Origin: Stichopus chloronotus
Taxonomy: Eukaryota; Echinodermata; Holothuroidea; Aspidochirotida; Stichopodidae
Length of the DNA stretch: 64,000 nt
Direction: 5' to 3'
NCBI GenBank assembly: GCA_021234535.1
Contig: CM037848.1
Coordinates: 9,190,444 to 9,254,443 of the forward strand
Each line of letters begins with the position of its first letter. Position 1 is the first letter of the stretch. Made by a program: the position numbers and the translations under genes. Positions 25,396-37,900 of the stretch are shown in pieces. Under the pieces are notes generated by a model. It was given only the letters and a program-made list of their open reading frames with translations. It was not told where the DNA came from and searched no databases.

Positions 25396-25650
25396 GCCCC
25401 TTGTATCAAATGGGTTACCCTCCCCTGTAGCATACGTGCTCAATGATCAGATTCTGATGAGAGGAATATGACAATGCTTCCGACGTGGGTCATAGCATTG
25501 AAGTATTTATAGTTAGACATGCCTCTTGTATCAAATGGGTTGCCCTCCTCTGTAGCATACGTGCTCAATGATAGGATTCTGATGAGAGGAACATGACAAT
25601 GCTTCCGAATTGGGTCATAGCATTAAAGTATTTGTAGTTAGACGAGCCTC
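25396..25650. repeat. 125-bp tandem duplication
   Basis: TTGTATCAAATGGGTT...AGTATTT(A/G)TAGTTAGAC occurs at 25401 and again at 25526, a period of 125 bases with about ten differences. The region to the left (25060-25440, minus strand) has long but unassignable open frames ending just before AATAAA. It may be a decayed coding sequence, but I cannot name it. Confidence 0.85.
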
Positions 25651-25659
25651 TTGGTTGTT

Positions 25660-27125
25660 ATCTTTCCTTGGATGAAACCACATCAATCTTCGGGCTTGCA
25701 AACTTGGCATCGAAGAAGACAGTCGTGTGAGAAAAATAATCATATCATCTATGAAATAAGTTACAAATTGAATGTATTACTATAAGAATACCACGTTTTA
25801 TCATAAATTAGTTTCAACCACAAAATAGTTTAGAGAGCAACAGATGTAAGGGAAAAAAGGGGAAAAACATATGGATTGTCTCAATTACTAAATGCCTAAT
25901 ATCAGTTTTGTTTGATGTCTACTAGCTGACAACAATTCAAGTTATCATAGAAGTGAAGTGAGTCCTTAAAATTGCTTCCTGTTACAACATAACAGTTTCT
26001 ACCAGTCTGAGGTCATTTTCATTGGAGACGGTATCAGGACAGTTTTTACTGAATAATGGGCTAGGGAGCATTGGCCTGCAATATTTGTATGTCGAACAAC
26101 GCAGAGCGCTGAGCACAGAGCGCAGAGCACTTTAGCTTCCCTCACACATGACGACAGCAAATTTAAAGAAGGAGGATTTATGGCTTTTCCAATGGTAAAC
26201 ACATTGTGATCAGACATTTGGACACAAAGGTCAGGAAGCCCAACTCCTTAGCTGTCCCCATACATCTCTGCCCGTCACCCCCCTCCCCCAACCATCAAAA
26301 AGTCTAAGTGAGGTTTAATAATCTCCTCTGTCACTTTTACCTTTTTCGTTTTGTGAACAAAATCCTACATTTTGTGTTAGGGTAGATGCAGAGCAGTGGT
26401 GTGGCTCACATGCAGTCATGACAAGGGTGCCATGTCAACCCATACACTGTGATAGGAATCAAAACAAACAGCCAAACCAGGGATTTGATACTTTGCCTGG
26501 AATATCAAATTTTATGACCCTGTTGGGATCAAAATCTAACAATTCCTTCAACTTATCAAAGCAGCTCTGATTGTTGCAAAAAGGTTGCTGTAAATTAAAA
26601 GTCAAGTGCAAAACAGACATAAATACAAGGTGGCTTGAAAAGCAACATATACAGATTGCCAAGAATAGGCAGAAGTGGGCATGTTGAACAGAAATGAGAG
26701 AACAGTGAGTTCTTCTGGTCTTATCCAAAAAGGCATAAAAAAGAAACAATTGGTCTCTGGAAGAGGGAGTTTAATTGATAAGACTATTTAACTTAAAAAC
26801 TGCAACATCAAGTATCAAATAAGACACACAGGATCTTGAAATGCAGGGTTTCCCACAGGAGAAAGCGACCAGATATATCATCACACAGAAACATCTGTAA
26901 GTCCATGCATTTCACAGATGAGGAAACATTTAAACATAAAATGAACATACTCACTATAACAGAAAACATGCAGACTCCCACAGGGGGGTATGAGCATTAG
27001 GTTGAGTTCCAGAGTTATCGCACCTAACTCGTTACTTGGAGTGCAACCTTTCAGAGTATAAAAATCAAAATAAACAATGTTTCTGTTTTCTGGAGAAGGG
27101 GATTAATGTTTTCATTTGGCCACTT
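25660..27125 (-). other. Region downstream of GPR89, candidate 3' UTR
   Basis: No separate gene seen. On the minus strand ATTAAA lies at 26770-26775, about 350 bases after the GPR89 stop, and AATAAA lies at 25066-25071. Either could end the transcript; which is used cannot be told from sequence. The short open frame 26459-26749 has no recognisable motif. Confidence 0.4.
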
Positions 27126-27332
27126 TCAATTATAAATGTGTTTTTCAGGTGCTTGTTTGTGGGCTAGGTACAAGAAGGTGATACTGCTGAGGGCGCTGAT
27201 TAAAAAGATGACGTCGAACCAACGGTGGTAGAAGTTAAACTGCAGATCTCCCAGTACCTGCGTGATGATGGTCCTGTACTCCGGGGGTACGTTCATCCTC
27301 ATCAACAGCACACTGGATACAAAGTACATCCC
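27126..27332 (-). CDS. GPR89: GPR89 exon 13, C-terminus and stop
   Basis: 68 codons and TGA: GMYFVSSVLLMRMNVPPEYR, then QFNFYHRWFDVIFLISALSS, then LAHKQAPEKHIYN. The acceptor CAACTCAG follows a long T-rich tract. Confidence 0.97.
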   Translation of the reverse strand, partial: GMYFVSSVLLMRMNVPPEYRTIITQVLGDLQFNFYHRWFDVIFLISALSSITFLYLAHKQAPEKHIYN

Positions 27333-30300
27333 CTGAGTTGGATAAAAAAAAAAAAGAAACCGTGAAATGATACTGGATGGATCAGTACAGCCATTATCAT
27401 CATAAAGGAATATTTTAGTGAACAGGGACTTAAAGAAAGAAAAAAATATATTCTTTTTCTTTGGGGGGCACTTCAAACTCCACTCAATATCTTGCTGACA
27501 ACTCAGATATTGCTCTTAGAAAAAGACTGCTCTGGTCAAGAGATGATGTCCAGTTTCTTTCATGGCTGTAAACTGTGATGCAACATTACCACAAATGATT
27601 GCCCCCCTCCAAAGAAAAAGTCTTTGTCATTATTTTGAAATTGAAGTGGACATTTAACCTTGAAATATTACAACAGCACGAAATTAGACTGGGATTTAAG
27701 ATGGAGTTTCAAATGTTGAGAAAATAAAGGTAACATCTACAAAATTATCGTCATGTTTAGAACGCTCATCTAGCACAGCTGGTAAACAATCACGAATTTC
27801 CTATGATGCTATGCAGCATGGTAAAAAAAACAAATTCTTTAAAAATCCATGATTTCCGAACAGAACATGCTATTGAGGTATGGCTTTCACTGATACAGAC
27901 CCAAAAGCCACCCTGATTTTATAACATTTCAATTTTTTAACCCGGTCAGTCTATTCAATTATCAACAAGGAATGAATCTGCATTTGGTATCAAACTTGAC
28001 ACAAAGTAATGCACTGTTAATCCTTTTTTAATGAGCTATAGATCCTTTTTAAATGTCCTCTTTATATCAAACTGATTTACTCAGTGCTTCCGAGCTATAA
28101 AGGCTCTCACATACACAAGTAACTTTAAAATTTCCAAGCTTACCATCCTTCTGTGGGAGTATCATAAATTTTGACAACTATTTAAAGTTCTGACCAAGGT
28201 AAAATGGCAACAAAATGAGGCAAAGTTTCAATTATTTGTAACCTTACTTTAGTGAAGAAATGAAGAAATTGTTCAAATGCTTACCATGATCTGAGCCAGA
28301 CAGAGCACAATGATGTTAGAGGACTTGGTACTGGACATGGCATAGAAAAACTGTAAATGTTAAAGGGATCAAGAACATAAAAAAAAAAAACAAATCATGA
28401 GCGAAATCCACAAAGTTGCACATTCACAAACAAAGAGCAAGTATCGCATTATCAGATTGTGAAATTCACATTGCATTGAAAAAGGAGGCTTTTCAATATT
28501 TTAGCTCAACCAAAGGTCACTGAGAGTAAGAAACCCCACCCCCACCCCCCACTGCAGAAAAAAAGAAAGGAAAAGGTTAATTGCAAATACCACTAAAGAG
28601 GACTCTTCAGTACCCATGGGCACTTTAACTTGCGGTGTCCTAGGGTGTTGCTACTGATGCACCTCAAGAGCTCCGTGGCAACCACCCTCCCATGGGTGTA
28701 CAGTACAATGTATAGCCCCAGTATCTGAGACTTTACAAAACCTCTTCTTATACAGATGTAAAGGCACAATCAGAAGATACATTGGTATAAAATAGTTTTA
28801 CTATAGTACTTAATGTAATTAGTAGTTATATTGATTGCAGGATGTTTTAATCTCAGAACACATGACCATACCTTTTATGGAGAAATTCAGCAATGAGGGA
28901 CTGTAAAGCCACATGTAAACCACAAAATTTAAATGCCTTGAAATACTTTTGTTTGGTTTTTTTTTTCTTTTTCCCCTTTCCTTTCTTCATGGTCTTTTCT
29001 TAAGATTACATACCAGCAAAAAATGTAAATTGAGTCTATTGAAGATTGACCTCAAAATACTGGAAAATTTACGGTCACATCTCTTAAACTATCGTATTAG
29101 GTTTCTTTCCAGGAGGCAAAGATTCTAAAGAAATACAAAGGATATTCAAGTAGTAGTGTCTGTGTGACATGATTTCCCAGAATGCTATGCACCACTCCGA
29201 ATATTTCTTTAAAAATCCGTAACTTCTAAAGAGGACATACCATCAGAGGTATGCTTCCTGCAAATAAAGATGGAACAATGTTCCTGATTGCCATGAGATT
29301 TCTCATCTTTTTTTTCCGGCAGCCAGTCCCGCTATCTACAGAAACCAAACATCACTTTGTACCACTGAGCTGTGCGGGGCAAGCATGATGAATCTCTGGG
29401 AAGATTCTAGTCAGCCATAAATATTTAGTTAAGTCATCAGCAGTGAACAGGATTGAGGGGGAAGAAGGCCTGAATTACTCTAACTTCAAGACAATAAAAC
29501 ATTCCAATTTTTTTTTCTTTTACCATGAACAACTATTCACAAAAACAATGGGTGACCTATCGGGTCAATGACCTCAGTAACTTGCATGAATGTAAGCCCT
29601 AACCCGTCATGTGACCCTGACGATGATCTCTGATTGGATCAAATCTCGTTTGTACGGGTAATTTGTTTAGTTCGCATTTGCGGGGCCAACAAAAATGTCC
29701 AGACAATTGTCATATTCAAATATCCATAGAGGCGATTACTACATGACACTCTCTCAGATTTTTTTGACAGGTGATCTGTTCCCCTACATTCTCTTTACTG
29801 AAACACTGAGGAAGAACAGAAGTCAGATGACAAGTTAGAAGACAAGTTAGTGATCAGACTTTGTTGGAGCAACAATATTCACATTGTCCATTGTTCACCT
29901 TATAATAGAAGATTATTAGTAACATTTATTGCTTACTTTGAACTTCTCATACATTTTCATACCATATATTGTATTGTGATAAAATATTCTGGTGGGAAAA
30001 AAAGCTACAAATGCTATAAATATACTGCACCTAATTTCCTAAAACTCTAAAAGGGGTGTTCTGAGGCTGTGGTATGCATATCCATCATGTCATCAATTTC
30101 ACATAAAGTCGACCCACGGAATTGTAAGATCATATGAAATAACTGAAGGTGCTTTACCTCCAGGAGATGAGGCCAACGGAAATAACACCAAAAAGTTTAA
30201 GTTCTTGGCATAAAAAGTTAATAAATATTCAAACCATCAAAACTACCATAACTCATGCATTTGTGCACTGGTGTGACACCATCGTAGAACAACTTCTTCA

Positions 30301-33300
30301 ATAAAAGGTTGTTGTACAGAAAGATTGAGCACTGCAAAATCGTACAGACCTTCTTAATTTTGCTTTGCTGTTCTTTCTGGGGGGGTGGAATGTTCTGTTG
30401 TGTTAACTCTGAAGGTTAAGTAACTGCAATGCTAGACACTTACCAGTCTGTGAGTCCCCAATTTTGATACATTTAATATTTGAACGACAATACACAATCC
30501 TCCTGAACACAAAACTCGTCCAAAGAGTTTGTTCTCTGATGACTTATTATTTTTTGGTCCAACTTTGTTACTGTCCAAACCATTAACATTACCGTAACTC
30601 ATGCACTTAGGCATAACTAGTTGTGATATTATTATATGACAACACCTTTCACAGCTATGGTTTCACAGAGAGACTGAGCTGTGCAGGATAGAAAGGACCT
30701 GTATACTTCCTTGCTTTTATCTTGTCTTTTGTGTTTTTTTTTGGGGGGGGGGGCAGGGAAGAGGGACAACATTCTGTTGAAAAAACCCTCAAGAACAGGA
30801 AGCTGCAATGTTGAAAAGACACTCAAGAATAGGGAACTACAATGTATAAAGACCCTCAAAGCCTTTGTGGATCTCTGATTGTATATATATTTCATATTTC
30901 AACAACTATAGGCAACAGCTACTGCTGCTATTCACTCACAACCAAAGGACAAAACTCTGCCGATGGACTTACACCAGAGATTTTAGCACGTTGAGAAAGC
31001 AGTACAACTTCAAAAAGAGTTTGGGGCCACATAACTGCCAAGGCAGGTCGTTCGTGAACTTTGACAAGGGACTCGAACTGAATAGCTTAATTTAATAATA
31101 GCCACAGTTGTTAAACCAACCATTCCCCTATTTACAGAGAGCCATCATGCACATAGTAACACAACGTGCTGTGTACCTGTTAAGTATTATAACAACATAC
31201 AAGGTACTCATTTAAAGGCACAACAGGCATCACAGTTTATCCTACAATGAATGCAATAGATTACAAGATGGAGATACATTTCACCCAACAATTCAGATTT
31301 TCCTGGGAACTTTGGCAAAATGAGCTAATTTGATTCTGGCAGCATGAGAACATACTCTTTTGCTCTGGACTGCTACCAACTTAGATCAGATATTTGGTTC
31401 AGTTTGATAAAAGATGCCACCTCACCTTGGTCAGCTTGATCAGCAAGCCCCGAATGGACGTGACTATGATGATCCCCACTAACACGAAGGACACTTGTTG
31501 AGACCAGAATTTAACCTGCAGAACAAAGAAACCGGTGGAAGTTGTTTGTTACAATGTGGATCACACATGAATTAGCTTACAAAATTGACTGCAAAAGGTT
31601 GCAGGTAAAAGGGCTTTGCAAAGTCAAGGGGTTCCACCTGTTTTAGTGTAATGGAAGTGAAGATTGGCACAGGGTCTTCACCCACTGGGAGGAGCATACC
31701 ACCACAGTGTTTGATACAGGTAATATGATAAAGCAAGTGACTACAACGGTAGAACCTGCAAATATGTGGAGAATAGACTGGCCAAACAAATTGTAAGGAG
31801 CCAGAGCCTACTCTAACAGTTTCACTGCTTCACATAGCAAGACCTCCTATCAACCTGAAAGTGGATGAACCATGTAACCATACTTTAGCTTTACATGCTT
31901 GTTCATAGTATCTTTCATATATATCACATCTTTCCCTAGGAAGAATGTCTTTGAGAAAAATTTCAGCTAATTTACATTTTTCTTAATCAAACAAAGTAAG
32001 GAAGCACTTGAAAATGGCTAGAACAGCACACAAAAATTTAATATCAACAGCTTGAAACTGTGGAGCATGCAAACCTTGATTCATTACAAGCAATATGCTA
32101 AATAGGCAAAAAACACATGACCCCATGTACACACAATAAGGCAACACTTAAAGAATTGATCTGTAAAACTACTGTAGAATATGCAGCCATTTTCCCTGAA
32201 ACATTTCTGGTGGTACACACCTTTAGTCTCACCACTTTCAGCTGGTGAGACACATCTTGCAGGGTTCTCGTAATTGTTAACCGTACTCTGTCTTAAAATA
32301 GTCTAGCAGAGAGCAAACTAAGGCAAAACAAGTCGGCTTCTATTTTTGTTCCCAACATTTTCCTCTATGGAGATGCTTTCCTAGCAAGCTGAATACTGAT
32401 ACAAACCAGGGAGCTAAATCAAAAACCCAAGCTGCTGAAAGCTTCTCACTTCAGTGCAAAAGCTGATCCATGGCAGAGTTTGGGTTTTGCCCAACATGCA
32501 ACAGACTCTTAGCATGATGAGAAGATAAGATGTTAAGAAACTGACAATACAGATACTGAAGATACGAGAATTAGGTCAACGAGAGCGTCTCCAAGTCTGC
32601 CAGTAACGACACTGAAGTAAAGAACAATCGACACTTTCGGCTCTTTGACCGCAACATTTTTTGTTAGGTATGCAAGACATGGTATCAAGAAATACTGACA
32701 TATATTCAAATATTCTTAATCCCGATCTTTGTAGCTTTTGGCATTTTCGCAGCAAAAGAAAATCTCACACCTTGGTATATCCGTGCTGATTTGACATAGG
32801 AGGTGTGCAAGATAGATCGAAGGAGGTGGGACGCAATGAGAGCCGGTGACATAGCCAATGATGGATCAAAAAGAATTTAAAACTTGGAAAACGAACTTTT
32901 TCAGCAGATAGTTAAAATATTCTACCCATTCAATTAGACCCCTCTCCCTCATCAATGTAAAACCAGTTCAGCCCCTCCAAACAAAGGACTTAGATCCATG
33001 AGTAGTAATGTGATAAAGTTACTAATACAGAGGTAAACACGCACATGAATGCCAGTGCTGATAGTCGACACTCTTTTCTGCGGTCAATCAATCGCGCATT
33101 GAAGTCTGCTCACGATTACTAGCCAGCGATCAACTACAATTTTGATGTCGATTTGCTGCTATTTATCTGCTGCTTTTCATTTACTGACAAAGCACTTCAT
33201 GGGGGGAGGGTAGATATTACACAGGAATGGTGACTAGCAGTGAAACTTTGAAACAGAGGATATGTGGGCCTAGCCGCAGTGGAATCACCTCCGCATAACT

Positions 33301-34929
33301 GAGAAAGCTTTCACTGCATAAGATCGACAAATAACATTTCTAGAGAAAAATGTTCACAGTTTTGTAAGAAACTCATGACATGTAACATTTTGGCCAAGAC
33401 ATTGCATTAGTTTGAAGTTTAGTATTTGTGGTTGAAAACTCACAGCTTACATTTGAGTGCAATTTATAGCCAGATTCCCAAGGCAGTTCTCACAATTTGG
33501 CAAGTTCGCAGTTACCACTGTTAGCACTAAAGAATATGAAGACCCAAAGGATGCCAAATGTGTCACTCACATCAAACTCAATACCGAGCCAGTTGACGCA
33601 GATCTCCACTCCTTTTGTGACCGGATCCGTCTTTCCGACTCGGTCAAAGATGATGTTTATCGTACAGATGGTGATTTTCCAGAGGCAGTATAATGAGAAT
33701 ATGTGACCCATAATGTTGAAAAACTTCCCCTTTAAAGTCTTGGAATATTCTATTCTCTCCTGAAAGGAACATAAAAAAAGATACTCAAATTTAGGTGTAA
33801 TATTAAAATTATGTTTAAACATGCATACATGGGAAGAACTTTGAGCTCCTATTGGCTCATTTCAGTTAGGTGACCATGCATTCAGATAAAACTTGTTCAT
33901 TTTTAGAGTAAAATCACCTAAAGGTGAATAACATAAAATGTAGATTGACAATGTTTTGTCACCTGTTAACTTACACAAAACAATAGTGGAACTTTTTCTA
34001 TTGTGCACGAATTTTGTTAATATGTCATGAATCGTTTTTCCATTTTCTGGGGTTTGTTTCCAATAAATGCGATTATCTACGAACCTTAAATTTTTTTCAG
34101 TTTTCATTTTACTACCAGGGTAATTTTTTCTTCTATAATTCCATGATTTTTCATGACCTCTACAACATCTGTTCTTTACATGAAATGTACTTATTTCTAA
34201 GGATATAGCATGTAACTTTGTGCTGTTAAATTCTCTTCCCGTCATTTCACCAGTCACTTTGCTTAAAGCCAACAAGTCTTCCATTTTGCTGGCGCACTCT
34301 TTGGTCCATCCCTATCACATGTCACATTTTTTTTTAAGCTGTCACATTCCCTGTCACATTCTGTCACATTCTACTTGAAGAAGCTCAATGCTGACGTCGC
34401 TCCTTTGCGGTCAATCAAATGAAATATCGGTGGGGCAAATGTGTGCGATATACTGCTTTGACGTACCATAATAGCGTCACTCCCTGCAAAGTGCAAACGA
34501 GTACGAGTAAAGGGTAACCGTAAAACTGACAACATTTGCAGACAGTTATCACGAAGAGGCTGATGTCACATGGGATGTTACCAAGACTACCAATCAGATT
34601 TGATTTAATGACTCAAACTTTCCGAACAGACATTAAAGAGATCTGGCATACTGTACCCTCGTGTTGTTCAAATCGACAAGCTCAAGGAAAAGGTGTCTCC
34701 CTAATTCTTCGTATCCGGTGACTTCCTGCTGTAATTGAGATACATCTGAAATGTTTCAATGGTTAAAAGAAGACAGTACTGTAACTCAATTAAAAATATC
34801 ACTTTTTGTTTCATCATCATCACCACCATCACCATCATCATCATCATCACCATCACCATCATCATTCTTATCTTCATTATCATGGTAATCATCTTCATCA
34901 TCATCCTAGTCATCACTATCACTATCACT

Positions 34930-34967
<38 letters not shown>

Positions 34968-37900
34968 TATCTTCATTGTCATGGTAATCATCTTTATCAT
35001 CATCCTAGTCATCACTATCATCATCATCCTTATCTTCATTGTCATGGTAATCATCTTCATCATCATCCTAGTCATCACTATCATCATCATCCTTATCTTC
35101 ATTGTCATGGTAATCATCTTTATCATCATCCTAGTCATCACTATCATCATCATCCTTATCTTCATTATCATGGTAATCATCCTAGTCATCATCATCCTAG
35201 TCATCATCATCATCATAGTCATCATCATCACCTTTGCAAGTACTATCATTGATAACTTTGGGGGTGCTTTTTGTGCCTTGAAATCTTCTAATCCTGGAAC
35301 AGCTTAGGAAGGAAATACTGTTGGAGCAGTGATGAGGAAGGATATGACCGAGATGTTAACACCGAGGAAGTCTCGTCTGGTCCTCTTACATGCAAACACC
35401 TACTAGTGAGTTTTGTATGTCACTGTATAGGGGGCAGCGTGCAACACGCACTAGCATAACAAGGACCTAACGATGACACATCACCACCAGCACCTGAAAT
35501 CACAGCAGTTGTGCACTGCTTGACTGCCTTCATAATAGCTCAGCTGATCCAACCTGGAATATTTCATGGCCAATATGATCACTTCAAGCCTTTACTCATT
35601 TTCATCATCAGAAAACAACAAATCCGTCAAAGCGCTGTAATTTTTTTTTCATAACTCATCTAACCTGAGCATGGCCGGCTCGACAGAAAGTTGAACGCTG
35701 CGATCCACAATGATAATGTCATGAAATGGCTGTATGCATAGAGAATCAAATGGTTCTAAAATCCCAATCTAATGGTCAGATTTTCAGCAGAATGTGTTGA
35801 TGTCGCATGACACCTGTATGCCCTACACTAGGACAGGCACATATCTACTACTGCTGCACCAAATATGAAAGAGAAATTCACTCAGACAGACAAAAAAAAA
35901 GCACATAAGGGGGAATTTAATGTGACATAAGGGGCATCTAAGATAAATCGTGTATTCCAAGACATATTCGTATTTTGATCTTACTTCTTCAAATTATGTT
36001 CAATTAGATTTCCTCTTATTCCCTAACTGTTGCAAATATTACGTGCATGATGTGAAAAACAAACGCATGAAATGAAAACAGCGGCAGTTTCCACAGTAAC
36101 ATTGAGTGATATCACTCCAAAAGGATACTGCCATTCGATCCTGCTGATGAAACTCCTTTAAACATCCCCCAGAAACCGGCGTTACTACGGGCTGAGGATC
36201 CCCTCTGAAGCTGATCCCGCTCTGCCAGGGCTATCCTGAAGACGGATCAACACAATGGGAAAGAAAAGTAGTTATAATTCACAGTTCGATAGGTTACAAA
36301 AAAAATCACAAAAAGTTACCAAAATACGATTTAGACGATGTGATTAAAAGAAGGAAACATCTATAAGTATGTAAGAACTATTAATGTGATGGCACTGTCT
36401 TGTACATTGTGGCATCTGCAAACTTGTGACTGGGGTGTACATCAAATACTCAAAAAAAAAAAAAGACCCCTTGTATGCAAGGATTATTCAAGGAAAGAGA
36501 TATTCCTTGAAGCTGGTAAAAGGCAGGATGAAACAACTTGATTGCTTAACAGAGGATATACCAAAGAATCCATGTTACAGACTTTACAGCACTACCCACT
36601 AGAATAACATAAAGACAAATCTAGCAGGTTCACTTCAGGTTTTACTATTGTAACAGTATCTACAAGTTTATTTGGAATCTCACAGCCATAGGGGCATTCT
36701 ATGTCATTGTGTAGCTTGTACAGCTCAGACAGGAATCATTTTCTGACGTACCTCGGCGTGTGAGAGATTGCTATGGATTTGTCTAAAACTTGAACGAAAC
36801 ATCCCTTGTTAAAGTAATGATCACAGATCATTAAAGAGCATCAAAGACCATTTGGCTCACCAAATGTAAGACCCCCTCCCTTAGAGAAAGAAAATTTTAG
36901 AACATTTGCTTGGCAACATTATTCAACAGGAATCAAAAGATCAGAGCAGTATGTCATGTACCTTTTCTTTTTCGTTAGGATCATATCCATGACTTGCATC
37001 AGCTTCCGTTCATGCGTCTGAATATCTCCATCTGTCACCAGCCTGGAGGGTCAAAGGTCGAACGATTAAAACTGCGATCCAGACTAAAACTGAAGTCTCC
37101 TAAAGGGAAAGTCTGCACTTAAAATGCCCCAATGCAGCATACCAAGGAAATATCCTTCATCTTTGTTAAACAATTCAGTCTCAACTATAAATATCAGCAA
37201 TATCTTCCACCTCCCTAAAAGCATAAGATGAGTAACAGAAGATACATCATTTTGAACTTTTACAAATTTGTGTATTATGACAAATTATTCTTAAGCAACA
37301 AATACCTGAATTATTTCATGCAAGAGAGTCATTTCTTGAAAAGGACACCTTATTTTGAATAATCTGTCATTCTATGTCCAAACATAAACATTGGTTTTAT
37401 AAATGATTGGTAAAACATTGATAAAACATTGGGTTTTTTTCTGTAACACAAACACGACATTTCCCCCCTTTAAGCCATTTTACAATTTTTTTTTACATCT
37501 TTTTTTCATTTCATTTAATACAACAATAGTCTCTCAATTTCCTGATACCAGGACAAATGCTGACACAAATATCTGCTCAAAGTGAGTAACAATTATAATT
37601 GGAGTCTTAGATATCAATAGTTCCCAATCAGGAACGAGGATTTTCTACAATACGGCTGAGAATCAGACATCTCCACATTACATGAGATTCTCCTGTTAAA
37701 AGTTTCACTATTGAAGGTTTGTGCTGCATTTTCTAGCATTCATGTGTTTGGTTTAAGGTACAAAAATTCCAAGCTGAGGAGTATAGCAACTCCAAAATGA
37801 TTCTCTTAGGTCCCAAACTACACCACTGATTGGTAAGTCTCAAAATTGGTTCACCCTTCAATATACATTTTGGCCAGTTTTGCTGAGGCAAATATGGGTC

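Noticed and set aside
34806..35307. Long open frames of 148-182 codons rich in His, Ile or Met
   Set aside because: They are translations of the CAT-rich repeat in GPR89 intron 8; all frames are open because the unit length is a multiple of three.
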